DNA of 64,000 nucleotides, from positions 195,116,289 through 195,180,288 of the forward strand of contig OX336391.1 of the NCBI GenBank assembly GCA_946902985.2. Reading direction: 5' to 3'. The position numbers and the translations under genes are program-made. This document shows positions 20,390 through 31,895 of this stretch, piece after piece. Every line of letters starts with the position of its first letter. Position 1 is the first letter of the stretch. The notes below the pieces were generated by a model, which saw only the letters and a program-made list of their open reading frames with translations, made no database searches and was not told the DNA's origin. This DNA comes from Meconema thalassinum. Its lineage: Eukaryota > Arthropoda > Insecta > Orthoptera > Tettigoniidae.

Positions 20390-22835
20390 CAAGATGTTCA
20401 GTAAAGAACATATAGCCTACTTTCTCCTAAATGCATGGGTATTTTTATAACTCTTTGTCCTTTTGAAGGAGTATGATTGAATGTTGGTTGTAGTAGCTTG
20501 TTGAAATACAACGTGCTAAAGGGATATTAAACATGAATATGAGGTGCCCTTTGCTAGTGCTACCTCTGTACCAAATTTCGTTCAATTCGGTTTCACCGTG
20601 TTTGAATTGATAGGGGGAATCGATTTGCACACATACTTGGCCACCATCTGCAAACTATTGGGCTGATGTTCTTGCAGTTTGGTCTGAATATGTTTCCCAC
20701 ATAAAGATATGGTGTTGCAAAATTTGGTAGAGACTAGATTATTAGGTTGGTCGTAATTACATTTTAGCTTTTAACATTTGGGTGGCCGCGATTACGTTTC
20801 CGTCAAGATAGCGGTGATATAAAACATGACACTGAGGTGCCCTTTGCTAGTGCTACCTCTGTACCAAATTTCGTTCCATTCGGTTTCACCGTGTTCGAAT
20901 TGATAAGGGGAATCGATTTTCACACAAAGATGGCCGCCATCCGCAAAATATTAGGCTGATGACCTATTAGTTTGGTCAAAGGATGCTCCCTCCATAAAGG
21001 TATGTTGTTGCTAAATTTGCTAGAGATCGGATGATTAGGCTAATCGTAATTTGATTTAAACTTTGAACATTTGTGTGGCCGCCATTACGTTTCTGTCAAT
21101 ATGGCGGCGATATAAATCATGACACTGAGATGCCCTTTGCTAGTGCTATCTCTGTACCAAATTTCGTTCCATTCGGTTTCACCGTGTTTGAATTAATAGG
21201 GAGAATCGATTTTGACACAAACATGGCCGCCATCCGCAAACTATTAGGCGAATGACCTATTAGATTGGTCAAAGGATGCTCCCTCCATAAAGGTATGTAG
21301 TTGCAAAATTTGGTAGAGATCGGATGATTAGGTTAATCGTAATTTGATTTAAGCTTTGAACATTCGTGTGGCCACCATTACGTTTCAGTCAAGATGGTGG
21401 CGATATAAAACATGACACTGAGGTGCCCTTTGCTAGTGCTACCTCTGTACCAAATTTCGTTCCATTCGGTTCCACCGTGTTCGAATTAATAGGGGGAATC
21501 AATTTTGACATAAAGATGGCCGCCACCCGCAAACTATTAGGCTAATAACCTATTAGATTGGTCAAAGGATGCTCCCTCCATAAAGGTATGTAGTTGCAAA
21601 ATTTGGTAGAGATCGGATGATTAGGTTAATCGTAATTTGATTTAAGCTTTGAACATTCGTGTGGCCGCCATTACGTTTCTGTCAAGATGGCGGCGATATA
21701 AAACATGACACTGAGGTGCCCTTTGCTAGAGCTACCTCTGTACCAAATTTCGTTCCATTTGGTTTCACCGTGTTTGAATTAATAGGGGGAATTGATTTTC
21801 ACACAAAGATGGCCGCCACCCGCAAACTATTAGGCTAATGACCTAGTTATTTGGTCAAAGGATGCTTCCTCTATAAAGGTATGTTGTTGCAAAATTTGGT
21901 AGAGATCGGATGATTAGGTTAATCGTAATTTGATTTAAGCTTTGAACATTTGTGTGGCCGCCATTACGTTTCCGTCAAGATGGCGGCGATATAAAACATG
22001 ACACTGAGGTGCCTTTTGTTAGTACTACCTCTGTACCAAATTTCGTTCCATTCGGTTGCACCGTGTTCGATTTAATAGGGGGAATAGATTTTCACACAAA
22101 GATGGCCGCCATCCGCAAACTATTTCGCTGATGACTTATTAATTTGGTCAAAGGATGCTCCCCCCATAAAGGTATGTTGTTGCAAAATTTGGTAGAGATC
22201 GGATGATTAGGTTAGTCGTAATTTGATTTAAGCTTTGAACATTTGTGTGGCCGCCATTACGTTTCCGTCAAGATGGCGGCGATATAAAACATGACACTGA
22301 GGTGCCTTTTGTTAGTACTACCTCTGTACCAAATTTCGTTCCATTCGGTTGCACCGTGTTCGATTTAATAGGGGGAATAGATTTTCACACAAAGATGGCC
22401 GCCATCCGCAAACTATTACGCTGATGACCTATTGGTTTGGTCAAAGGATGCTTCCCTCATATAGGTATGTTGTTGCAAAATTTGGTAGAGATCGGATGAT
22501 TAGGTTAGTCGTAATTTGATTTAAGCTTTGAACATTTGTGTGGCCGCCATTACGTTTCCGTCAAGATGGCGGCGATATAAAACATGACACTGAGGTGTCC
22601 TTTACTAGTGCTACCTTTGTACCAAATTTCGTTCAATTCGCATTCACCGTGTTCGAATTGATAGGGGGGGACAGACATTCAGAGTACACACACTCACACA
22701 CACACACACACAGACACACAGACACACACACAGACTCACACACACACATACACACACACAGACAGACACACTTTTTTCGCCCTGTGTTGATCTCATAAGT
22801 CTACTTTCATTTTTTGAAAAAATCGAAAGTAGGCT
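20390..22835 (-). mobile_element. HINE-type element, copy 5, minus strand, exact 293-bp array
   Basis: On the plus strand it starts CAAG, hairpin ATGTTCAGTAAAGAACAT, then AGCCTACTTTC, and ends with a CA microsatellite (22680-22770) and GAAAGTAGGCT. The left flank is TTAA and the right flank AAAA, a TT target in element sense. The core holds eight landmarks of CATGA(C/A) at 20532, 20825, 21118, 21411, 21704, 21997, 22290 and 22583, each exactly 293 bp apart. Open frames across it are by-products of the repeat. Confidence 0.9.
20532..22680 (-). repeat. 293-bp tandem array inside HINE copy 5
   Basis: More than seven units share GCCGCCATTACGTTTCCGTC, CAAGATGGCGGCGATATAAA and TAGTGCTACCTCTGTACC. 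Each unit has a potential hairpin, GCCGCCAT and ATGGCGGC around a 15-nt loop. In element (minus) sense an ATGGCGG motif occurs twice per unit, spaced 145 and 148 bp, so the unit is a dimer of two ~146-bp monomers. Confidence 0.9.
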
Positions 22836-23413
22836 AAAAATGTGTGTTTTAAATAAGTGTTATATATATCTTCGCCAAATCTAAATTATATCTAACTAGC
22901 TGAAGTACCCGTGCTTCGCTACGCGTCATAAATAAATTAAAATGTGAAGGTGACAGTTAAAACAGGGGATAGGCGAGGTGCTGCGCAGAGGGAGATTAAG
23001 GATGAAACATTTTGTCCAACTACAACGCTCGGCGTTGACCGTGTTTTATAGCACAAATTTAGATTTTACTCGCTAACCGTTGGAGATACCTTTCGGATAG
23101 AAAATGTAATTTTAAACCTCGTATATGCCATCAAAAGTTTGCTATTTCTTAGCGTTCTCTTTTTATTTCAAATGGAAATATGAGTTTGAAACCAAAGGGT
23201 GAAGTGACGTCACTAAAATGGTCGCCATCTTTAAATAGTGCAAAGTATTGTAATCAAAAGTAACCTATATGTTAACCAGGTAAATCAGCTACTTCCATGT
23301 AAAATTCACGTATATCGGACCAGTGGTACTTGCCAGATTGAGTAATACACAGACACACACCATCTCATTTTCAGCCTTGCTTCGCTCGCGTCATTACTTA
23401 CATTACTTACAAG

Positions 23414-23599
23414 GGTAGGAGCGATCATCCTTTCAAAGTTAAGGGCCGACCACAGCGAACAAATTATGGTAAATATTCTTTTGTAAACCGTGCCATTGAT
23501 AACTGGAACTCTCTACCTGCCGCAGTCTTAGAGCCTTTTCCCAAACATATAGGTGTGTTTAAGAAAAGACTGACTATTTGTGTAAATACTCCAGTTTAA
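23414..23599 (+). pseudogene. C-terminal end of a CR1/L2-like LINE reverse transcriptase
   Basis: Sixty-one codons and a stop read RTNYGKYSFVNRAIDNWNSL then PAAVLE and GVFKKRL, a terminus found on many CR1/L2-type LINE proteins. A 3' tail of TGAA repeats follows at 23695-23720. The fragment lies within the Helitron at 22896. The catalytic domains are missing. Confidence 0.75.
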
Positions 23600-23739
23600 T
23601 TGTTGTATAATTGTTATTGAATTGTTATGTGTAATTATTTATTTGATATGTATATCCAATTTGCCTCCGGGGGCCACACCCTCCATTGCAAATAAATGAA
23701 TGAATGAACGAATGAGTGTCATATTGTTATATAATGAAA

Positions 23740-26700
23740 TGCAGTTTTAACCCCGTTAACACCCCTTTAGAACCTGAATATCCAAAAATCCCTCCTTAGT
23801 ATACGTTTTCGACACACAACGAACATATCCCCAAAATGTAATTCTTCTAACTTTAATAGTTTTTGTTGGTCGATGAGAGTGAACATCCAAAAATCATTCC
23901 TTAGTGGACGCTTTTCTTCCAAAATTTCACCCCTCCCCATAGGCCCCTTAAATTGCATTTATGAAAAAACGGTCGAACACCTATTTATTTTATTTATTTT
24001 TAAGCTGACTGATTTCCGAGGAGTTTCAAACTCCTCGCCTATGTATTTTAAGAGATACACGCTCCGTTAGGAATCTTTCAACCCCCACTTTTCATTCCTT
24101 TAACCTCATAACATACACTACATGGAAAAACCATTAGGCATGTGTCAGCTTATTTGTAATAATTAGTATATATGCCAAGTATCACATCCCCAAATGAAAC
24201 CACTCGTCAGATATTGTTATTCAATGAAATGCACGTTTACCCCCTTAACTCCTCTTTAGAACCTGAATATCCAAAACTCTTTCCTTAGTGGACGTTTTCG
24301 ACATACAATGAACATATCCCCAACATTTCATGTTTCTAATTTTAATAATTTTGGCTGGGCGATGATGAGTGAGTGAGTCAGTCAGGACATTTTTTCATTT
24401 ATTTTTGATAATTTCACCCCTCCCCATGAACCCCTTAAATTGGATTTATGAAACAAACTGTCGAACGCCTATTTACTTATTTAAAGCTGTAAAGCTGTTT
24501 TCCCCCTGAGTTTGATGAGTGACTAAGTGAGTCAATCATTTAGGACACTTTCTTTCCTGTTTTCCCCCCCAGAATTTCTCCCCTCTCCAAGGGCTCCTGA
24601 AATTGGATTTATGAAAAAAAAACGGTCGATCACCTATTTACTTGTATTTTAAGCTGTTTTTCCCGACGAATTTAAATTTTTTCGCCTATGTCGTTTCAGA
24701 GATACACGCTCCGTTAAGAATCCCTCAACCCCCAATTTTCACCCGTTTCGCCTCATAATATACATCACATCGACAAACCCTTAGACATATGTCTGATTAT
24801 TTTTAATGATTAGTTTCTATACCGAATATCACATCCCCAAAGAAACAAATCATGTGATATCGTTATTCAATGAAATGCATCTTTACCCCCTTAACACCTC
24901 TTTAAATCCCGAATAAACACAAATCATTCCTTAGTTGACGTTTTCGACATACAACGAACATATTCCCAAAATTACATGTTTCCAACATTAATAGTTTTCG
25001 CTGGGCGTGATGAGTGAGTGAGTCAGATAGGACATTTTCTTTCAATTATTTTTACCAGAATTTCACCCTTCCCCAAGGGCCCCTTAAATTGGATTGATGA
25101 AAAAACTCTTGAACACCTATTAACTTATTTTTTAAGCTGTCTTTTTTCCCCTGAGTTTGATGAGTGAGTGAGTCAGTCAGTCAGTTAGGACAATTTCTCT
25201 CCTTTTTTCCCCCAGAATTTCACCCCTCCCCATTGGCCCCTTAAATTAATTTATGAAAAAAACCGGTGGAACACCGATTTACTTATTTATTTAGCTGATT
25301 TTCTTTCTCTGAGTTTCAAATTTCTCACCTATGTCGTTTAAGAGATAGGCCTTCACGCTCCGTTAGGAATCCTTCAACCCCCACTTTTCACCCCTTGCAC
25401 CTCATAATAATACACCATATCGAAAAACCCTTAGACACCTGTCTGCTTATTTTTAATGATTAGTTTATATGCCGAGTATCACATCCACAAATGAAACCAC
25501 TCTTGAGATATTGTTATTCAATGAAATGCAGGTTTAACCCCCTTAAGACCCCTTTAGAGCCTGAATATCCAAAAATCCTCCCTTAGTGTACGGTTTTGAC
25601 ATACAACGAACATATCTCCAAAATGCCATGTTTCCAACTTCAATATTTTTGGCTGGGCGATGATGAGTGAGTGAATGAGTCAGGACATTTTCTTTCATTT
25701 GTTTTTCTTCAGAATTTCACCCCTCCCGATGAACCCCTTCAATTTGATTGATCCAAAAAAAACTGTCGAACAGCTATTTACTTACTTTAAAGCAGTTTTT
25801 CCCCCTGAGTTTGATGAGTGAGTCAGTCAGTCAATCGGTTAGGACACTTTCTTTCCATTTTTTCCCCCTGAATTTCACCCCTCCCCATGGGCTCCTTAAA
25901 TTGGATTTATGAAAAAACGGTCAAACAAATATTTACTTATTTTGTATGCTGATTTCTTTCCGCTGAGTTTCAAACTCCTCGCCTATGTCGTTTAAGAGAT
26001 ACACGCTCCGTTAGGAATCTTTCAATCCCTACTTTTCACCCCTTTCACCTCATAATATACACCACATCGAAAAACCATCAGGCACGTGTCTTCTTACTTT
26101 TTAATGATGAGTTTATATGCCGTGAATCACATCCCCCAATGAAACCATTCGAGAGATATTGTTATTCAATGAAATGCAGTTTTAACCCCCTTAAGACCCC
26201 TTTAGAACCTGAATATCCGAAAATCCTCCCTTAGTAGACTGTTTTGACATACAATGAACATATCCCCAAACTGTCATGTTTCTAACTTCAATAATTTTGG
26301 CAGGGCGATGATGATGAGTGAGTGAGTGAGTGAGTGAGTGAGTCAGGACATTTTCTTTTAATTTTCTTTTTTCAGAATTTCACCCCTCCCCATGAACCCC
26401 TTAAATTTGATTTATGAAAAAAAAAACTGTCGAACAGCTATTTACTTACTTTAAAGCAGTTTTTCCCCCTGAGTTTGATGAGTGAGTCAGTCAGTCAATC
26501 AGTTAGGACACTTTCTTTCCTGTCCCCCCCACCAGAATTTCACCCTTCCCCATGGGCCCCTTAAATTGGATTTATAAAAAAACGGTCAAACAAATATTTA
26601 TTTATTTTTTATGCTGATTTTTTTTCGCTGAGTTTCAAACTCCTCGCCTTTGTCGTTTAAGAGATACACGCTCATTTAGGAATATTTCAATCCCCACTTT

Positions 26701-26960
26701 TCACCCCTTTCACCTCATAATATACACCACATCGAAAAGCCCTGAGACTCGGGTCTTCTTATTTTTAATGATGAGTTTATGTGCCGAGTATCACATCCCC
26801 CAATGAAACCAATCGGGAGATATTGCTAGTCAATGAAATGCAGGTCTACCCCCTTAACACCCCTTTAGAACCTGAATATACAAAAATCCTTTCTTAGTGG
26901 GCATTTGCGGTCCTTGGGGAAGCTGCATACCAAATTTCATTCCAATCCGTTCCGTGGTTT
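23740..26960. repeat. ~650-bp tandem satellite inside a Helitron
   Basis: A landmark GCTCC(G)TTAGGAAT recurs at 24061, 24708, 25357, 26005 and 26670, spacings of 647, 649, 648 and 665 bp. Each unit also has CACCCCTCCCC, GAGTTTCAAACTCCTCGCC, TGATGAGTGAGTGAGTCAG and ATTCAATGAAATGCA. Units differ by small indels in T, C and GAGT runs. No coding potential. Confidence 0.9.
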
Positions 26961-28468
26961 CTGAGATTTCGTGATGAATGAATGAGTGAGTGAGTGGTAT
27001 TTGACAAATATATAGTAGAAGATAGTGTCAAGTCTTTGTTATGGTAAACTCGGTTGACAGTGCTGTGTGAGTAGGTGAGTAACTAACGTGATTTCAAGTA
27101 AAGATCCTCATTTTCTATACCGGTAGTGCAGAGCGCAACTGGCATCCAGACGGTCGTGTCTCGACTTGAGCTATGTTGCCATGGAAACTATCTGCCTTGC
27201 CATTCCTTCATGAGTATATTTTATGATTTGATTAGCCTGTGCTTGAGTCCAAAAGGGCCTAAATCAAAAGAATGAGAAAGACTATCGAAAATTCATGTAG
27301 CCAGCGGTTCCTTCCGGGTCCTAAACTATGTGTATGCAAAATTTGGTTGAGATTGGCGGAACGGTGTAGATTTGTATACGGAACAGACCCACATACATAC
27401 ATACATACATACATACCCACATACAGACTTTCACTTTTATATATTAGATAGAGCCGGATCCGATGAAGTTTAAAACAAAATAACCACTTCTTCTATTTCG
27501 TTTTATTATTTTATTAGTGTTTTGGTAAGTGTGTAAATAAATAATTTATCTTAGGTCAGAAAACTGTACTATAATGAGGCTCATTATAACACTATTTTAG
27601 CCTACTTTCGATTTTTGCAAAAAAATGAAAGTAGACTTATGAGATCAACACAGGGCGAAAAAAGTGTGTCTGTCTGTGTGTGTGTATGTGTGTGTGTGAG
27701 TCTGTGTGTGTGTGTATGTGTGTGTGTGTGGGTGTGTGTGAGTATGTGTGTGTGTGTGTCTGTGTGTGTGTGTCTGTGTGTGTGTGAATGTGTGTACTCT
27801 GAATGTCTGTCCCCCCCTATCAATTCGAACACGGTGAATGCGAATAGAACGAAATTTGGTACAAAGGTAGCACTAGCAAAGGACACCTCAGTGTCATGTT
27901 TTATATCGCCGCCATCTTTACTAACACTGAATGGCGGCCACTCAAACGTTCAAAACGTAAAATCAAATAACGACTAACCAAATCATCCGATCTCTACCAA
28001 ATTTGGTAAAAACAAACCTTCGTATTGGATGCGTCTTGTGACCAAACTACAAGGTCGTCCGCCATACCATTTCAGGATGGCGGCCGTACGAATTATGCAA
28101 ACTTTATAATCCATATCATGGGACCCACCAGTTCCGATTATCAAGCCGAGAATCGTTTTAACTTCTCTAAAGGAAGAGGCACGTTCGAAATTAAAAGTTT
28201 ATTTTGTAATACTATAGTGCAGACGTGATTTAAAAAAGCTGAGCTGATTCAGTAATAAGACAAGATGGCAGCGGATATCTTGTGCCTGACTTATATTTCA
28301 CTAATTTGAGTATTGCATGCAATATAGCGTACTGATACAAAATAAATAAACTTTGTATGAAATGCTTTATATATAAATAATATACTCCAGTGATGAAATC
28401 GTTTAGTATAAATCATTATTTGCTAACAAGTTCTATGTAAGTCATTTTATATAGAACGATATTCGTTG

Positions 28469-28540
28469 ACACAATTAGCTCAGTGGTAGAGCGTTAGCCT
28501 ATCGCTCAAATGCCCATGGTTCAAACCCTATCAGAGCTAG
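28469..28540 (+). tRNA. tRNA-like sequence or tRNA pseudogene
   Basis: TTAGCTCAGTGGTAGAGCG is a perfect A box with a GCTC/GAGC D stem, and GGTTCAAACC is a B box 35 nt later. A T6 tract, a possible Pol III terminator, begins at 28542. The acceptor arms (starting GACACAAT, ending GCTAGG) do not pair and the anticodon stem is imperfect, so a working tRNA is unlikely. It could be the head of an unknown SINE. Confidence 0.45.
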
Positions 28541-29317
28541 GTTTTTTGCTTGAAAGGTTATATGTTTATTGTTTTGTAATGACTCAGATGTTTTAAAATT
28601 AAGCGTTATATTGTGCATATTATGGTGTAAAATATATATTTAATTAAAACATAATTCGCCAGCAAATTTACTCGAGACATCTAGCTGCCAAAAAGGTAAC
28701 TGCACGTCGACCTACTTATTAACTTCCAGATTTTATTGAAAAGTTTCTTCTTCTGGCCGCTAGAATGCACTCGCTCTGTTTGGATTATATTGTTCGATAT
28801 TTCGCCACTAGATGTCACGACTAGTCTACGTGGGGCTCCATTGATTACTGTACCATTGGCATTCTATGCGCATCGAATTTGAAGAATGACAAGATGATAC
28901 TACGATACATTTTTACTTTTTATTTTAAAGGGTTTGTAACAGCCTATTTTGCGTTACTTGAAAATGTTATTTGAAGTAAAGAACAAAACGATTTCACATT
29001 GTAGTTTGTATACACACGTCTCTGTAGGGTCATGGAAAGATTCGTTAATAATTAATTATTCAATTAGGGTTTTTGATTCCCGGTCAAAGCATGTGAGATT
29101 TTCGAAGTGAAATGCCATGTCCTGTGGTTCGGATTCCACGTTAAAAGGAGGTCCAATGGCTCATAATCACAAGATTCACGGTCACGTAAAACTACAATCT
29201 TCCTTCCCTTTTTTTTTCAATTAGGGTTGTGAAAGCCATGCACAACCAGACGTGTAAAGACATGCCTCAACTCAAAGTTGGATGTTGCCCACGGCAGGTC
29301 GTATATGTATTAATAAT

Positions 29318-29548
29318 AATAATAATAATGTTATTGGTTTTACATCCCTTTTAACTACTGCTGCTTTTAGAGACACCGGGGTGCCGGAATTTTGGCCCGA
29401 AGGGGATCTTTAACGTGCCAGTAAATGTACTGACACGGCTCCCTCGCATTTGTGCACCCTCAAATGCCAGCTGACTGCGCCAGGATACGAACCTGCAATC
29501 TAGGGCCCAGCAAGCGAGAACGTTACCGCTGAGCCACGCAGCCAGTCC
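29318..29548 (-). mobile_element. tRNA-derived SINE, minus strand
   Basis: The tail lies on the left (AATAATAATAATGTTATTGG). The body includes GGGATCTTTAACGTGCC and CCTCAAATGCCAGCTGACTG. The tRNA-like head ends the element: GATACGAACCTGCAATC and ACCGCTGAGCCACGCAGCC, the complements of the B and A boxes. A plus-strand copy of the same family is at 31672. Confidence 0.8.
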
Positions 29549-29592
29549 GGTCGATTATGTCTCCAGATCCATAACATTCTTGATATACTTCT

Positions 29593-29594
<2 letters not shown>

Positions 29595-29630
<36 letters not shown>
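29595..29630. repeat. (TTTC)n microsatellite
   Basis: About nine TTTC repeats in a row. Confidence 0.9.
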
Positions 29631-29631
<1 letters not shown>

Positions 29632-30096
29632 AATGATGGTAGCAGTTTTTATCTAGGTTGTGGCGTTTGGTAGGGGTAAATCGTTTCTAAGGTCTTCAAC
29701 AAAGAATAGTTCTATTATACTCTTTGATAATAACGAGTTATAACTATACTCATATATTTAGGAGAAAGTAGGCTATATGTTCTTTACTGAACATCTTGTT
29801 TCATTATGAAACAGTTTCTCCCACCAATCCGAGCTCAAGAAACAGTTGTTTGACCAATTAGATAAGGATATCATTGCACCTGCGCACAGTTCCAAGGCGT
29901 TCTAATTTAAATTTCACTGCCTGGCCTAGTGTCATAGTGGGGTATCGAGGAGGCCATGGTCAAATACAAGGTATTCTCTGCGTCACATGCGCTCCGTTCA
30001 GTACATAAAACTGGCGAAATCTCGACAGATATTTATGAATATTTATGTTCGAACATAAAATAGTTATAATAATTATCGTCGAACATAAACAGTCAT

Positions 30097-30212
30097 ATGC
30101 AACTCGCCTATAATGGTAATTAAGACACTCGTATGGAAATTATAAAACTCGCATACACTCGTTTTATAAACATACTCATGTCTTGATTATTGCCATTATA
30201 GGCTCGTTGCAT
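30097..30212. repeat. Long imperfect palindrome, copy A
   Basis: The sequence begins ATGCAACTCGCCTATAATGG and ends CCATTATAGGCTCGTTGCAT. Its two ~58-bp arms pair over their length. Paired CTCG boxes in both arms create regular two-base internal mismatches. Copies B and C are at 30579 and 37801. Confidence 0.85.
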
Positions 30213-30578
30213 ATTGTATTATTTTGTTGGACCCTGGCTATTATATGTCAGAAAACTGTACTATAATGTGGCTCATTATAACATTATTTTTCATTATGAA
30301 ACTGTTTCTGCCTCAAATCCGAGCTCAAGAAACATTTGTTTGACCAATTAGATAATTAGATGCGCTGAGTTCCACGGCCTTTTAATTTTTAATTTCACTG
30401 CCTGGCCTAGTGTCATAGTAGGGTAATCGAGGAGGCCATGGTCAAATACAGGGCATTGTCTGCGTCTCATGCGCTCTGTTCAGTACATACAACTGGCAAA
30501 ATCTCGACAGATATGTGTGAATATTTATGTTCGAACATAAAATAGTTATAATAATTATCGTCGAATATAAACAGTCGT

Positions 30579-30694
30579 ATGCAACTCGCCTATAATGGTA
30601 ATTAAGACACTCGTATGGAAATTATAAAACTCGCATAGGCTCGTTTTATAAACATACTCGTGTCTTAATTATTGCCTTTATAGGCTCGTTGCAT
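30579..30694. repeat. Long imperfect palindrome, copy B
   Basis: Same structure as copy A in the second half of the tandem duplication, with a few substitutions (for example CCTTTATAGG in the right arm). Confidence 0.85.
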
Positions 30695-30720
30695 AATGTA
30701 CAATTGTGTATTTATTTCAG

Positions 30721-31095
30721 GCACCTAGACATTAATTGTAACTCGTGTTGATCGACTGAAAAGCGATTCTATAATAAATACTTACGCAACAATCAAAATT
30801 GGTTTAACATTTTTCAGTTTTCACGCCAAGTAATTAATTAAACTCCAATAAATATTCTAGGTTTTTGCCGTGTCTAAGGGGTTTCACCAAGGTGTACCAG
30901 GTTAGGATCAACAGCAGGCTTTTTGATTTGGCTCATAAGGTTTGCACTGGTAAAACGAGGAAAGCAATGCCTAAATACCTCAGTACCTTTCCTGGTATGA
31001 ATCATTTTATTGCATTTCTGGGTTTTGGTAGGTTCTACCTACATGATGCAGGCAGTTCTAATTTAGGATTTAATCAATCTTCGGGATTATAGTGA
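30721..31095. other. Unassigned sequence
   Basis: A 75-codon open frame (30865-31092) shows no recognisable domain. No repeat end seen until the Helitron start at 31096. Confidence 0.45.
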
Positions 31096-31671
31096 TCCCT
31101 ATATGTATTATAATGTTGAAAGTCTGTGTGTGTGTTGTTTTGTTACATCTAGACACTAAAACAGCTGAAAGTCTGTGTGTGTTAGTTTGTTACCTCTTGA
31201 CACTAAAACGGCAGGACGAATTTGGATAAAATTTGAAATTGAGATAGCTTATATCCTGGATTAACATATAGGAAGCCTTTCATCCAGAAATAAATCATTG
31301 TTCCCGTGGAACGGGCAACATAACTGAAAAGTCACCAAAAATACTCAACTGGGAAAAAATATCGAAGTTGTCGCATACAGACCGGACATAGCTCATTTTA
31401 CGCCCCTCGATGCGAGAAACGCTAGTCGAAAACCACATTTTAGGACCCTAAAACCAACAGTTTCAAAGATATTCCCAGAAAACTAATTTCGCTCTGATTG
31501 CTGAACTAATCGCAAGTCCGTATCCATGGCAACAGTACGCTCTGATTAAACTGATGAACGAATCGCAAGTCCGTATCCATGGCAACAGTAGCTCAAGACA
31601 TGGCATCCAATTTTCTATCTATCCATGTAAGAGGCAATGCCAATCAATTTATTATCTAAAACACGATAGAC

Positions 31672-31895
31672 TGGCTGCGTGGCTCAGCGGTAACGTTCTC
31701 GCTTGCTGAGCCCAAGGTTGCAGGTTCGTTACATGGCGCAGTCAGCTGGCATTTGAGGGTGCGCCAATGCAAGGGAGCCGGGACAGTAAATTTACTGGCA
31801 CGTTAACGATCCTCTTCGGGGCACAGTTCTTGCAAACCGGCGTTTCTAAAAGCCAGAGTAATTAAAAGGAACGTAAATCCAATAACATTATTTTT
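31672..31895 (+). mobile_element. tRNA-derived SINE, plus strand
   Basis: Head GGCTGCGTGGCTCAGCGGTA (A box) and GGTTGCAGGTTCGTTAC (B-box region), then TCAGCTGGCATTTGAGGGTG and ACTGGCACGTTAACGATCC, ending CCAATAACATTATTTTT. It matches the minus-strand SINE at 29318-29548. Confidence 0.85.

Larger units (their letters stand above)
22896..27448 (-). mobile_element. Non-autonomous Helitron, CTAG 3' end, minus strand
   Basis: On the minus strand the right edge gives TCTAATATATAAAAGTGAAA, a standard Helitron 5' end beginning TC. The left edge gives GCGAAGCACGGGTACTTCAG followed by CTAG, a 3' hairpin plus CTRR end. It lies between A and T, as Helitrons do. A second TC-type end at 27022 (TCTTCTACTATATATTTGTC) suggests a nested or compound Helitron. 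There is no Rep-helicase ORF. The inside holds a LINE end, a ~650-bp satellite and (CATA)n at 27391-27420. Confidence 0.8.
27599..29798 (+). mobile_element. HINE-type element, copy 6, with empty site nearby
   Basis: The 5' end AGCCTACTTTC is followed by an imperfect inverted copy and CTTATGAGATCA, then a long GT microsatellite (27664-27800). The 3' end has GAAAGTAGGCT, the hairpin ATGTTCTTTACTGAACAT and CTTG. Both flanks are TT. The duplicate at 30280-30292 lacks the element, reading ATTATTTTTCATTATG. Two ATGGCGG motifs lie 146 bp apart (27931, 28077). Most of the inside differs from the other copies and includes a tRNA-like sequence and a SINE. Confidence 0.85.
27500..30720. repeat. Tandem direct duplication of a ~490-bp repeat (copy 1 split by a HINE)
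   Basis: Copy 1 runs to 27598 and continues from 29799 to about 30240; copy 2 runs from about 30240 to 30720. The landmark CATTATGAAAC is at 29802 and 30292. Both contain GGCCTAGTGTCATAGT, GAGGAGGCCATGGTCAAATA and a long palindrome. A third, dispersed relative lies at 37275-37925. The source element is unknown to me. Confidence 0.85.

Noticed and set aside
22538..22798. 86-codon frame ending in His/Thr repeats
   Set aside because: It is the 293-bp repeat plus the CA microsatellite, not a gene.
23740..26960. The 650-bp array as a centromeric satellite
   Set aside because: It lies inside Helitron ends and has only about five units, so a transposon-borne array explains it better.
27602..27977. 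His/Thr- and Val/Cys-rich proteins on both strands
   Set aside because: They are translations of the GT/CA microsatellite of HINE copy 6.
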